Shown in pieces: positions 45,767-54,645 of a stretch of 64,000 nucleotides of DNA; positions within the stretch are counted from its first letter, which is position 1; each line of letters starts with the position of its first letter. Location of the stretch: assembly GCA_001899635.1 (NCBI GenBank), contig MKVQ01000005.1, forward strand, positions 372,001 through 436,000, given 5' to 3'. Made by a program: the position numbers and the translations under genes. The stretch is from Myxococcales bacterium 68-20 (GTDB taxonomy: Bacteria > Myxococcota_A > Polyangia > Polyangiales > Polyangiaceae). A model generated the notes under the pieces. The model saw only the letters and a list, made by a program, of their open reading frames with translations, was not told where the DNA came from and did not search any database.

Positions 45767-47753
45767 GCGCACGAGCTCGGTCGACAATCGTCCCCTGGCC
45801 GGCGGCACTTGGCGCAGCGCTGCCGAACAGTTTGGTCAGCGCCGCGCGCTCTGGCGCGGTCACATCCAAACCGGCGTCGATCGCAGTAAGGCACTCGCAC
45901 ACCGGCCCGACGACGTCCCGTGCCCAAAAGAAGCGCCGCGTCGGCTCTATGAACGAGGTGGGCGTGACGTCGAGGTGATCGGGCGGGAGATGGACAAACA
46001 CCACGCCCCCACCGAGCAGCGCCTCGACAACCGAGGTGGAGATGCTTGCCAGAACGACGTCGGCCCATGCGACGTCCTCTTGGCATGTCTCTGACGTAGA
46101 CCGCGTGAGATACGGGCGACCGCGAAGCCCACGGTTCACGGCTTCTGGATCGTCCGCTGGGTGGGGACGCCAGCGGAACTCCACGCTGCTACCGCGCACT
46201 GCCTGGATGCGGTCGGCGGCACGGAGCATCTCGTCCTGAAAGCACTCGAGCGGCGACCATCCGTCAACGCGACTTCCCCAGTGCGTGAAGTTGGTCAGGA
46301 CGAGAATCCTACGCGGCCCCTGCGGGGATCGTGTCGTGGGCGTCCCCGAGAATGGTGAGCCTGCGATGAAGGCGCGCTCGCCAAGCTCGGCGATCGAGGC
46401 GGCATCGGCACCAGTCCAAACACCGGTGTAGCTCGCCCTGGTTCTCGCGGAGCCGGCCCAGTCGTCAGTAATGGAGCCGTGCCGGAAAGCAAAGGTAGTG
46501 GCGCCCGCACGCTGGAGGAGGCGGTCCACGACGACGAGGTCGGCGAACTCCGCGGCCGCGAAAAAGACGACCTTCCCGCGCCAATCCCGACGCGCGACAG
46601 AATCCTTCGTGGCGAGCTCAGCGACGGTCGCTCGGAGCACGTCGATGGTCGCTAGCTTCGCGAGCTCTTCGCAATGACGCGAAGCGCGCACCGTGTACTC
46701 GGGCGGACCAAGAACGTGCTCCCCAGAGACCACGCGGATCGCCACACGCGCGGACCGGAGCGTCGAACGGACTGCGACCCGGCCGACGTCGCCCCAGGAC
46801 ATCGGCTGGCAGACCTGCTCGACGACGCATCGATCGAGATGCTTGCGGATCTCGCCGAGGCCAGGCCAGAGCTCGCCGCCGGTCCGTTTTCCCGCCGCGC
46901 TCTCGGCGCGCGCACCCTTGGCGATGCTTCCGAAGAGAAGCACGCCCAGCCGCTTGCGCCCAAGAAGCTCTGGAAGCGCAACCCCTGTGACGACGTGCTT
47001 GTTCACGCGCAGCCAGTCCGCCGCGAGGACGGTCCACACCTCCGGCGAATCGTCGCCGGCTGGCACCTGAGCTCCGAGGTTCGGCGCCTCCGCAAGAGTG
47101 CGTCTCCCCTCCGCGGACCGCACGAAGCTCGCGACGAGGCGGGCGAGCGAGGCCGCTTGGCCGGCGAGCCAGAGAGCGCCGAAGCGTATGCGCCACGCCC
47201 GCTCCGACCGCTCCGACCGTTCGCGCACGACACGTCCACCGTTCGGCTCGATCAGCGCGTGGAGCACGTCGAGAAGCTGCCACTCCGGATCGGTGCAATG
47301 GATCTCCGCAGTCGCGTGATGCTCGGCCAATGATACGACAAGGCCGTATGAATCGTGATGCCGCTCCAGAAACCGGGCCATTGCAGATGCATAGAAGACC
47401 TCCGCCCCGCGGAGCCCGGGCACGGCGCCCGCGAAGGCTTCGTCGAGCCATTGCTCGATGGCGAGGCGGAAGGGCTTTCCGCCCGTGACGCGCGATTCGG
47501 CGCGGTAGGCGCCGAGCTCCGTTGTCGAGAGCCTGGGCTCGCTGCGAGCCCAGCTCGGCCAGACGTGCTCGAGCGTCGCCCCGACTCCGACCACGCGTAC
47601 ACTTACGCTCGGGTCCACGCCATCGAGGATGCGCCGTGCTCGCATGAAGCCATGGTCGAGCCGGCCGGTCGGCGGAACAACGACGACCGCTGTCGGCGGC
47701 GACGCCTCGGACGCCCCGGATGGACTCACAGTAAACCTGCGCAGCTTGCTCAT
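45720..47753 (-). CDS. Large GT-B-like protein of the polysaccharide locus
   Basis: ATG 47753 (MSKLRRFTVSPSG) gives 677 residues. The C-terminal half has GT-B-like features: WRGKVVFFAAAEFADLVVVD, FAFRHGSITDDW, then EFRWRPHPADDPEAVNRGLR and WADVVLASISTSVVEALLGG, resembling capsule/CDP-glycerol-type transferases in which a His-Pro-Asp-like site binds the donor. The N-terminal 300 residues are unfamiliar. No clear membrane helix is seen. It overlaps the dioxygenase 3' end by 47 bp and starts 48 bp after the flippase stop on the same strand. Confidence 0.6.
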   Translation of the reverse strand: MSKLRRFTVSPSGASEASPPTAVVVVPPTGRLDHGFMRARRILDGVDPSVSVRVVGVGATLEHVWPSWARSEPRLSTTELGAYRAESRVTGGKPFRLAIEQWLDEAFAGAVPGLRGAEVFYASAMARFLERHHDSYGLVVSLAEHHATAEIHCTDPEWQLLDVLHALIEPNGGRVVRERSERSERAWRIRFGALWLAGQAASLARLVASFVRSAEGRRTLAEAPNLGAQVPAGDDSPEVWTVLAADWLRVNKHVVTGVALPELLGRKRLGVLLFGSIAKGARAESAAGKRTGGELWPGLGEIRKHLDRCVVEQVCQPMSWGDVGRVAVRSTLRSARVAIRVVSGEHVLGPPEYTVRASRHCEELAKLATIDVLRATVAELATKDSVARRDWRGKVVFFAAAEFADLVVVDRLLQRAGATTFAFRHGSITDDWAGSARTRASYTGVWTGADAASIAELGERAFIAGSPFSGTPTTRSPQGPRRILVLTNFTHWGSRVDGWSPLECFQDEMLRAADRIQAVRGSSVEFRWRPHPADDPEAVNRGLRGRPYLTRSTSETCQEDVAWADVVLASISTSVVEALLGGGVVFVHLPPDHLDVTPTSFIEPTRRFFWARDVVGPVCECLTAIDAGLDVTAPERAALTKLFGSAAPSAAGQGTIVDRARALKSQDDVREPRRAGA

Positions 47754-47800
47754 TTCTGACTGCCGTTCCGGAATACCCACTTGCGGAAACGCCTCACCGT

Positions 47801-49087
47801 TCAAGACGCTTCGTCCGCGGTCGTCGACGCCGGAGCAACCTCGCGAACGCACTGTTGCGCGATGACCCACAGGGCACCGGAGCGAACGCCATATCCCATC
47901 CCGCGCGCCAACAGGCCGCCAAATACTCCGAGAGACGGTACCAACAGGAGGTTGGCGAGGAGGTTCGTGATCGCGCCAGCCACCGTGATCACGGGGATCA
48001 CTTTCGTGCGGCCCGCGAAGTAGACGACGTTCGAACTCGGAAAGTACGCCGTATCGACAATGCTGAGCAGCAGCATGATCGGAACGAGCGTGGTGGTCGA
48101 CCGAAAGTGCGGCCCTAGGAAAATCGGGGTGAGCGGTAGCGCGAGGAGCACGGCCACACTCGGCAGCGCTGTCGCGACGAGGTAGCGCCTCTGGATCGAC
48201 CGAAGCTCCGCCCGCAGCTTCGGCATCCCATCTCGTCGGAACATCTCGCCGATGCGCGCGGACTCGGCATCGTGGAACGCCGCTACGGCAAGCGAGACGA
48301 CAGAGGCGAGCTGCATAGCCAGCACGTAGCGGCCAAGGTCAGCTTCGTAGCCAAAGAACTTCAGAAGCCACCGATCGCTGGCGAGCTGAGCCCAGTTCGC
48401 GATCAGGTGAGGCACGAACGGGATCCCAAAACGGAGCGCCCGCCGGAGGACATCACCGTGGAGCCGACCGCGAAGGCCGATGAAGACGAAGCCTACGGCG
48501 ACGATGCCACAGACAAGATAGGCGGTCGCTAGCGCCTCGATGGCGCCACGAACGCCTCGACCGAGGAGGCCCACGAAGACGAGCCCTGCGCCGGTGACGG
48601 TTCCGAATTCCGCGAGCTGCCACGCCGCCGCCGCGATCGAGCGCTGGCTCGACCTCAAACATACCGCTGGGATGGTCGTGAGGGCACTGCCGGCGGCAGC
48701 AACGACCACGCACGAGAGTTCCCACTGGGATGTGATTCCGCCGCTGCCGGGCCGAGCGAAGTGGGAGATCCCAGCGAGTGCGACAAGGGCGTGGAGAGCA
48801 ACCAGGGTGACCGTCCACGCCGCGACGTTGCCCGCAGCCCTCGTTCCCTCCTCGCGCGTCGCGCCGCTGAAGTAGGCCCGCGGGATCGCGGATAGCAAGC
48901 CTAGCGAGAGCACGGTCGGCAGAAGCGACACGATCGTCTGTGCGAGCGCGTAGTCGCCGTACGCGGCAGGGCTCAGCCGGTGCGTATAGAGGGGAATCAG
49001 CACTATTGCGCCGAGCCGCGCGAGGCCCGACGCGAGCAGGTACACGAGCGTGGGGCCGCGGAGGCTCGCGTAGATCCGCTTCAGCAT
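47801..49087 (-). CDS. Wzx-type polysaccharide flippase
   Basis: ATG 49087 (MLKRIYASLRGPTLVYLLASG) gives 428 residues with about 12 membrane segments distributed throughout, starting SGLARLGAIVLIPLYTHRLS-PAAYGDY. This opening with the helix-loop L-S-P-A-A-Y-G-D-Y is a common MATE/Wzx (MOP) family signature. It would move undecaprenyl-linked repeat units across the inner membrane. The paired GT-B-like protein downstream on the same strand may be part of the same transcript. Upstream frame to 49141 is not needed. Confidence 0.88.
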   Translation of the reverse strand: MLKRIYASLRGPTLVYLLASGLARLGAIVLIPLYTHRLSPAAYGDYALAQTIVSLLPTVLSLGLLSAIPRAYFSGATREEGTRAAGNVAAWTVTLVALHALVALAGISHFARPGSGGITSQWELSCVVVAAAGSALTTIPAVCLRSSQRSIAAAAWQLAEFGTVTGAGLVFVGLLGRGVRGAIEALATAYLVCGIVAVGFVFIGLRGRLHGDVLRRALRFGIPFVPHLIANWAQLASDRWLLKFFGYEADLGRYVLAMQLASVVSLAVAAFHDAESARIGEMFRRDGMPKLRAELRSIQRRYLVATALPSVAVLLALPLTPIFLGPHFRSTTTLVPIMLLLSIVDTAYFPSSNVVYFAGRTKVIPVITVAGAITNLLANLLLVPSLGVFGGLLARGMGYGVRSGALWVIAQQCVREVAPASTTADEAS

Positions 49088-49519
49088 GAGCCCAGTTCTT
49101 GGTGCGTCAGCAGCGGGAACCGCGCGACGCCGCGATGGCACATCTCACCGGAGGGCGCGAGCCCGAGGACGTCCGACACGATGATGCTCACACCGAAGGA
49201 AGCTGTGTCGACCGGAGGTGGGCACGCGAACATTGCGAAGGCGAGTCCCCGGCAGCGATCGGGTAGAAGCGCGGGTTGCGACGGCTTGATCCAGGCACCT
49301 GATGGCCAGCGCTACGGACGACACGAAGACGGCAGCATGTCCTCTCCCAGATCGAGCATACAGCCACCTTCCAGTTGAGTGCTTACCACACCGCTCACAA
49401 CGGGCACAGGCATGGGCATGTTGCTCGCGGAGGTACCGCATCCGCAAGAAGACCTCAGCTGTGGCCGCCCTGAGGTTCTCTCGATAGCAGAGCCCCTCGC
49501 TGGTGGTAAGGTCCCCAGG
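49088..49519. other. Intergenic region between Wzx and the oxidoreductase gene
   Basis: Only low-quality open frames are present; no RNA gene or repeat is seen. A minus-strand stretch at about 49090-49420 has a coding-like composition with one in-frame stop (49312), so a decayed gene remnant is possible but cannot be shown. Confidence 0.4.
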
Positions 49520-50512
49520 ATGTCGCGCGTCGTCCTTGTGCTCGGCACGGGGTCCATTGGGATGCGTCATCTGACGGTGCTCTCCGGTCTCGAGGGGATC
49601 GTCCCCGTAGCCGTCCCAGTGCGACCGGCGAAGGTCGCAACGCTGCGAGCCGAGGGCCGCCAGGCCGCACCACTCGACGACGCGCTCGCGATGAGCCCCG
49701 TGGCGGCGATCGTAGCCACCGACACCGGGCGGCACGTCGCCGACACGACGACACTGCTCAGACACGGGTGTCACGTTCTCACCGAGAAGCCTCTGTCTCC
49801 GACGACTGACGGCCTGGCGGAGCTCGCTCGCTTGAGGCACGAGCGGCAACGCAGCGTGTTCGTCGCCTGCTGTCTTCGCTTCCACCCCGGATTGCGCCGC
49901 TTCAAAGACGAGCTCGGCTCGATTGGTCCGGTACACCACGTGCGTATCGAATGTCAGTCGCATCTGCCAGACTGGCGGCCAGGTGTCGACCATCGAACCA
50001 CGTACGCCGCCCGCGCGGACGAAGGCGGTGTTCTCCGCGACCTGATCCACGAGATCGACTACGCGAGCTGGATCTTCGGACGCCCAGCAAGCGTGCTCGC
50101 TACGCTCACTCCGGGCGACTCGCTTGGCATCGCAAGCGAAGCCGCTGCGGACCTGATGTGGCAGGCGGGCGGCGCCACGATCGTCATACGTCTCGACTAT
50201 CTCACACGCGAGTCGCGAAGGCGGATGACGGCCTTCGGACGTAACGGCGAGATCACCTGGGATGCCATCGCAAACACCGTGAGCGTCAAGATGCATAGCG
50301 AAGGAGCACGCGTGTACGATGTGGTGTTCGATCGAAATTCGATGATGCGTGCTCAAGCGCAGACCTTCCTGGCTGCAGCGGCTGACGCGGCCGCCGACGA
50401 TGCGCTTGCGACCTTCGACGACGGCGCATTCGCTGTCGCCGTGTGTGACGCCGCGCGGACGTCCGCTTCGTCGAGGCGCAGCGAACCGGTCGCCGACTGG
50501 AGAACCAAATGA
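49520..50512 (+). CDS. Gfo/Idh/MocA-family oxidoreductase, PtmF-like
   Basis: ATG 49520 (MSRVVLVLGTGSIGMRHLTV) gives 330 residues with a Rossmann NAD(P) motif GTGSIGMRHL and the family C-E-K-P-like THVLTEKPLSP segment (HGCHVLTEKPLS) where Lys acts in catalysis. The next two genes encode a CMP-nonulosonate synthetase and a PtmA-like SDR, the order seen in Campylobacter (ptmF-ptmB-ptmA), so it probably works with PtmA in making the GlcN precursor of legionaminic acid. It ends with ATGA overlapping the next start. Confidence 0.82.
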   Translation: MSRVVLVLGTGSIGMRHLTVLSGLEGIVPVAVPVRPAKVATLRAEGRQAAPLDDALAMSPVAAIVATDTGRHVADTTTLLRHGCHVLTEKPLSPTTDGLAELARLRHERQRSVFVACCLRFHPGLRRFKDELGSIGPVHHVRIECQSHLPDWRPGVDHRTTYAARADEGGVLRDLIHEIDYASWIFGRPASVLATLTPGDSLGIASEAAADLMWQAGGATIVIRLDYLTRESRRRMTAFGRNGEITWDAIANTVSVKMHSEGARVYDVVFDRNSMMRAQAQTFLAAAADAAADDALATFDDGAFAVAVCDAARTSASSRRSEPVADWRTK

Positions 50513-51255
50513 ACGTCCATCCGATGCTCGCTGTCATCCCGGCACGGGGTGGCTCCAAAGGGCTTCCGCGAAAGAACGTACGGCCGCTCTGCGGGCTCCC
50601 GCTGCTCGTGCACTCGCTGCGTTGCGCGACCATGACCAAGATCATTGATCGCGTCATCGTCTCCACGGACGACGCCGAGATCGCCGACGTCGCGCGCGCT
50701 CATGGAGCAGACGTGCCGTTCATGCGGCCCTCCGCGCTCGCACGCGATGACACGCCGATGGTTCCCGTGCTCAAGCATGCGCTCGAGTGGATCGAGGATG
50801 AGGAGGCCAGACGGTATGAGAGCGTCCTGCTCCTTGACCCAACAAGCCCCGCGCGGCTCCCCGACGACATCACGCGCGCCGCGGAGATGCTTGCCGCCTC
50901 CGAGACGGCCGACGGGGTCGTGGCATGCTCGCGTCCGTCCTTCAATCCATTCTGGGTCGGCGTGACCAACGCCGATGGAATGGTGAGGCGCACATTCGAG
51001 CCTGAGAAGACATATGCACGTCGTCAGGACGTCCCCAAGTTCTTCAGGGTGAACGGCGCGCTCTACCTCTGGCGGCGTGACTACCTGCTTGGCGCCGACG
51101 CCTCGTGGCTCTCGTCGGGGAAGCACCTCATGCTCGAGATCCCTGAGGAGCGCGCGTTCTCGATCGACGACGAACGCGAGCTCCGCCTGCTCGAGCTCCA
51201 AGTGGAGCATGGGTTCCTTCGTCTTCCATGGTTGGGTGAAGCATGCGGACGGTGA
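50509..51255 (+). CDS. legF: CMP-legionaminate (nonulosonate) cytidylyltransferase
   Basis: The 248-residue protein begins with the CTP-binding LAVIPARGGSKGLPRKNVRP and has RVIVSTDDAEIADVARAHGA and LLLDPTSPARLPDDI, as in NeuA/LegF/PseF enzymes. It activates a nonulosonic acid as a CMP-sugar. Sialic, legionaminic or pseudaminic acid cannot be separated by motif alone; the ptmA/ptmE/legB neighbours favour legionaminic acid. It starts at ATG overlapping the previous stop and overlaps the next gene by 13 bp. Confidence 0.9.
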   Translation: MNVHPMLAVIPARGGSKGLPRKNVRPLCGLPLLVHSLRCATMTKIIDRVIVSTDDAEIADVARAHGADVPFMRPSALARDDTPMVPVLKHALEWIEDEEARRYESVLLLDPTSPARLPDDITRAAEMLAASETADGVVACSRPSFNPFWVGVTNADGMVRRTFEPEKTYARRQDVPKFFRVNGALYLWRRDYLLGADASWLSSGKHLMLEIPEERAFSIDDERELRLLELQVEHGFLRLPWLGEACGR

Positions 51256-52043
51256 ATGAGCTATTCCGACTCGACGAGCGCGTGGCCATCGTCACCGGGG
51301 GTGCGGGCCATATCGGGCTCGCATTCGGCGAAGCGCTGAGCGAGCAAGGCGCACGCGTCGTCGTCGTCGATCGCCAGAGGCTGGCGTGTGAGGAACGCGC
51401 GCACGTGCTCGAAACGAAGTCCGGCGTGAAAGCGCTCGCGCTCCCCGAGGACCTCTCAGATTCGGCAGCACCTGGACGAGTCGTCGCCGCGACGTTGGCG
51501 GCATTCGGGCGAATCGACGTGATCGTCAACAATGCCGCGTTCACCGGGGCGAGCGGCCTGCCCGGCTACGCAGTGCCGTTCCCGGAACAGTCGCTCGAGG
51601 CGTGGGAGGCCGCGATACGCGTCAATCTCACGTGTGCGTTCCAGCTCGTCCAGGCCGCGCACGAGGAACTCGCCGCCCGACGGGGGAGCGTCGTCAACGT
51701 CGGATCGATCTACGGCGTCGTCGGCCCGAACATGAACCTCTACGCGGGCACGCCGATGGGCAACCCTGCCGCCTATGCCGCCACGAAGGGCGGCCTCTTG
51801 CAGCTCACGCAGTATCTCGCCACGGTGCTCGCGCCGAAGGTTCGCGTAAACGCGATCAGCCCGGGCGGAATCAGCCGAGGGCAGCCCGAGGCGTTTGCCG
51901 AGCGCTACGCGGCATTGACGCCACTGAAGCGGATGGGCACGGAGGAGGACCTGAAAGGTGCCCTCGCCCTCCTCGTTAGTGACGCCGGCGCGTACATTAC
52001 CGGCCAGAACATCATGGTCGACGGCGGCTGGACGGCATGGTGA
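51243..52043 (+). CDS. ptmA: SDR oxidoreductase, PtmA-like
   Basis: The 266-residue protein is a classical SDR: TGGAGHIGLAFGEALSEQGA cofactor motif, NNAAFTG, catalytic Ser in SVVNVGSIYGVVGPN, YAATKGG (Tyr-x3-Lys). In Campylobacter PtmA with PtmF helps convert fructose-6-P to the GlcN precursor of GDP-GlcNAc used for legionaminic acid. The ptmF-like/legF/ptmA order is kept here. It ends 4 bp before the convergent NeuB-type gene. Confidence 0.85.
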   Translation: MRTVNELFRLDERVAIVTGGAGHIGLAFGEALSEQGARVVVVDRQRLACEERAHVLETKSGVKALALPEDLSDSAAPGRVVAATLAAFGRIDVIVNNAAFTGASGLPGYAVPFPEQSLEAWEAAIRVNLTCAFQLVQAAHEELAARRGSVVNVGSIYGVVGPNMNLYAGTPMGNPAAYAATKGGLLQLTQYLATVLAPKVRVNAISPGGISRGQPEAFAERYAALTPLKRMGTEEDLKGALALLVSDAGAYITGQNIMVDGGWTAW

Positions 52044-52047
52044 GCGC

Positions 52048-53130
52048 TCAGCGCTCGATTGGGTCGTCCGGCTCGTAGTCGCGGCTGGCTGGCCGACCGA
52101 CGAGCTCGTCGATCAACATCGGCGAGATCCCCGCTCCTGGACGCTTCGTGGCGAGCATGTCGAGGGAGATCGTTTGCCCCTGGGCGATCCGCACGGCGGC
52201 GACGACACTTCTCCGTGCGATCGGACGATTCGCGATCTCGGCGGGGCCGGGCCGCTTGATCGAGCGACCAAGCGCAGTCTCGACGGCGCGAATGCCACGC
52301 ACCATCGCCGCGAGCTCCACCGGCTCGATCGACGCACGATGATCCGGTCCCTCCATGGATCGGTCGAGGGTGAAGTGCTTCTCGATGACGCTCGCCCCGA
52401 GGGCAACCGCAGCAATCGGGATCGACGCCCCTTCGGTGTGATCGGAATAGCCGACGCTGACACCAAACGCCTGCCTCAGCGTGTCCATTGCACGGAGATT
52501 CACCTGGTCGAGAGGTGCGGGGTATTCGGTCGTGCAGTGGAGCAGGGTGACATTTGCCTCGACAAGGGCCTGCCCCTCCGGGCTCGTCAGCGCGTCGAAC
52601 GGCAAGCGTCTCCCCTCGCCTCGTTGCTCGAGATACGCAGATGCGAGCACCCCTAGCGCGCCTTCCACATCGGCGAGCAAGCACATTCCGGTCGAGAGGA
52701 TCACAGGAAGGCCGGTCAAACCGACCGCGCGAAGCAGCGGAGCGTTCGTGACGTCCCCCGACCCCAGCTTCATACGACGCACGCCGAGGCCAACGAGCAT
52801 CGTCAGGCTTTCGACGTCGAAGGGCGTCGAGAGAAACTCCACGCCACGTTCTTCGGCGCGGGCGGCGAGCTTGCCGAACACGTCGTCACCGAGCTCTAGC
52901 CGGCGTAGCATCTCCATCTGCGACTCGCCTTCGCCCGTCGTCCGCTTCTGGTACTCGGCCTTCTGGGCTCGCCGACTCACGAGACGCTCTGCCTTGAACG
53001 TCTGGAACTTCACGGCGTCCGCACCAGCCTCGGCGGCGGCATCGATCAGCCGGGCAGCGAGCTCGGCGGAGCCGTTGTGGTTTACCCCTGCCTCCGCAAT
53101 GATGTAGGTCGACTTCAGGGTTCCTGCCAT
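52048..53130 (-). CDS. legI: Legionaminic/sialic acid synthase (NeuB family)
   Basis: The 360-residue protein has the NeuB TIM barrel (IIAEAGVNHNGSAELAARLI, GADAVKFQTFKAERLVS, ASVIEKHFTLDRSMEGPDH) and a C-terminal SAF/antifreeze-like domain (about 290-355, RRSVVAAVRIAQGQTIS). It condenses a 2,4-diamino sugar (ManNAc analogue) with PEP to a nine-carbon sugar acid. The whole surrounding pathway is plus strand, but this gene is inverted, with short gaps on both sides (4 and 70 bp). Confidence 0.92.
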   Translation of the reverse strand: MAGTLKSTYIIAEAGVNHNGSAELAARLIDAAAEAGADAVKFQTFKAERLVSRRAQKAEYQKRTTGEGESQMEMLRRLELGDDVFGKLAARAEERGVEFLSTPFDVESLTMLVGLGVRRMKLGSGDVTNAPLLRAVGLTGLPVILSTGMCLLADVEGALGVLASAYLEQRGEGRRLPFDALTSPEGQALVEANVTLLHCTTEYPAPLDQVNLRAMDTLRQAFGVSVGYSDHTEGASIPIAAVALGASVIEKHFTLDRSMEGPDHRASIEPVELAAMVRGIRAVETALGRSIKRPGPAEIANRPIARRSVVAAVRIAQGQTISLDMLATKRPGAGISPMLIDELVGRPASRDYEPDDPIER

Positions 53131-53200
53131 GCGCGCATCTTACTCGCTCTAGTCGACGCCGGCGCGGTAGCCGGCTAGAGAGCAGACCGAGTTCATACCG

Positions 53201-54019
53201 ATGAGCCTCGCACAAGCCGTCCCTGGCCCCGGGTCGATGCAGCTCGATGGCAGCCGCCGTAGCGGCGTCGCATGTCGGATCATTCCGCGGCTCGACATCA
53301 AGGCCCCACAGGGCCTCGTCAAAGGCATCCAGCTCGAGGGTTTCCGCAAGATCGGCGACCCTGCCGAACACGCCGTCCGCTACTACGAGCAAGGCGCGGA
53401 CGAGCTCATCTACATGGACGTCGTCGCGAGCCTTTACGAGCGCAACAGCCTCGAGGAGCTCGTCTCGGCTACCGCGAAGCACATTTTCATTCCGCTCACT
53501 GTCGGCGGTGGGGTTCGCAAGGTCGACGACATCTACCGGCTGCTCCGTGCCGGTGCCGACAAGGTCGCGATCAACACAGCTGCCGTCCGGCGACCGGGAC
53601 TGATCGAAGAGGCTGCGCGCATCTTCGGCTCGCAGTGCATCGTTCTCTCGGTCGAGGCCAAGCGGCAGGGGGCAGGCTGGGAAGCCTACACCGACAATGG
53701 CCGCGAACGCACCGGCCTCGACGCCATCGAATGGGTGAAGCGAGGCTGTGACCTAGGCGCCGGTGAGGTGCTCATCACGAGCGTCGACAAGGAGGGTACG
53801 CGCAAGGGTTTTGACGCGGACCTCATCGCGGCCGTCGCTCCCCGCGTTCGCGTTCCGCTCGTCGCGTCGGGAGGTCCCGGAAGCATCGCCGACATCGAGG
53901 CCGCCTTTCGCTGTGGAGTCGACGCTGTCGCACTCGCAAGCATCCTCCATTACAAGACCGAAACGATCTCGACGATCAAGGAGGGGCTGCGCGAGCGCGG
54001 TCTCGAGGTGCGCCCATGA
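53201..54019 (+). CDS. hisF: HisF-like synthase subunit for acetamidino-sugar synthesis
   Basis: The 272-residue (beta-alpha)8 barrel has the first HisF aspartate in RIIPRLDIKAPQGLVKG (D32) and phosphate motifs (TVGGGVRKVDDIYRL, PLVASGGPGSIADIEAAF). The usual second catalytic Asp (D130 of T. maritima HisF) is Glu in IVLSVEAKRQG (E152). With hisH beside it and a sugar amidotransferase nearby, it probably channels ammonia from HisH to that enzyme instead of making histidine, as described for HisF2/HisH2/WbpG in Pseudomonas aeruginosa. Its ATG diverges from legI, and its stop overlaps hisH (ATGA). Confidence 0.9.
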   Translation: MSLAQAVPGPGSMQLDGSRRSGVACRIIPRLDIKAPQGLVKGIQLEGFRKIGDPAEHAVRYYEQGADELIYMDVVASLYERNSLEELVSATAKHIFIPLTVGGGVRKVDDIYRLLRAGADKVAINTAAVRRPGLIEEAARIFGSQCIVLSVEAKRQGAGWEAYTDNGRERTGLDAIEWVKRGCDLGAGEVLITSVDKEGTRKGFDADLIAAVAPRVRVPLVASGGPGSIADIEAAFRCGVDAVALASILHYKTETISTIKEGLRERGLEVRP

Positions 54020-54645
54020 GTCCGCGAGTCGTTGTCGTCGACTACGGTGTTGGAAACCTCCACAGCGTGCGGAATGCCTTCCATCGCGCTGGGGCGGAGG
54101 TCGAGATCTCATCCGACCCGGAGACGGTTCGAAACGCGGCGCGCCTTGTGCTCCCGGGTGTGGGAGCGTTCGCCGACGCGATGCGCGAGCTCTCGACGCG
54201 CGCGCTCGTCGAGGCAGTGAAGGACCACATCAAGACCGGACGCCCATTCCTCGGGATCTGCGTCGGCATGCAGCTCCTGCTCACGGAGAGCACCGAGTTC
54301 GGCCGTCACGCCGGGCTCGGTGTCATCCCCGGCACGGTCGAGAAGATCCCGGACGACGGTGTGAAGGTGCCGCACGTCGGCTGGAGTGCGATCGCGCCTC
54401 CGAGAGGGACGACGTGGGAAGGAACTCCCCTGCGCGATCTAGAGAGCGACCGGCCGATGGTCTACTTCGTCCACTCCTACAACGCCGTGCCATCGAACGA
54501 CGCCGACCGTCTCGCCGATGCTTCGTACGGGAGCGTTCGTATTTGTGCGGGCGTGCGCCGCGATAACGTGTTCGGCTTCCAGTTCCACCCCGAGAAGAGC
54601 GGGCCGGTCGGGCTGCAGATCGTCCAGAAATTCCTGACGACCTGA
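54016..54645 (+). CDS. hisH: HisH-like glutaminase subunit
   Basis: The 209-residue class I glutaminase has Cys82 in FLGICVGMQLLL and the His-Glu pair in FQFHPEKSG (H191/E193). It releases ammonia from glutamine for the HisF-type partner. In this context it should feed the sugar amidotransferase at 56680-57942. Overlaps (ATGA with hisF, TGATG with legG) show tight coupling. A histidine-biosynthetic role is less likely because no other his genes are nearby. Confidence 0.9.
   Translation: MSPRVVVVDYGVGNLHSVRNAFHRAGAEVEISSDPETVRNAARLVLPGVGAFADAMRELSTRALVEAVKDHIKTGRPFLGICVGMQLLLTESTEFGRHAGLGVIPGTVEKIPDDGVKVPHVGWSAIAPPRGTTWEGTPLRDLESDRPMVYFVHSYNAVPSNDADRLADASYGSVRICAGVRRDNVFGFQFHPEKSGPVGLQIVQKFLTT

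Noticed and set aside
49145-50356. A 403-codon minus-strand gene
   Set aside because: Most of it is antisense to the Gfo/Idh/MocA gene, which has a clear Rossmann motif and operon context.
53201-54645. Histidine biosynthesis pair
   Set aside because: hisF/hisH here lie inside a nonulosonic-acid cluster with a WbpG-type amidotransferase, and no other his genes are present.
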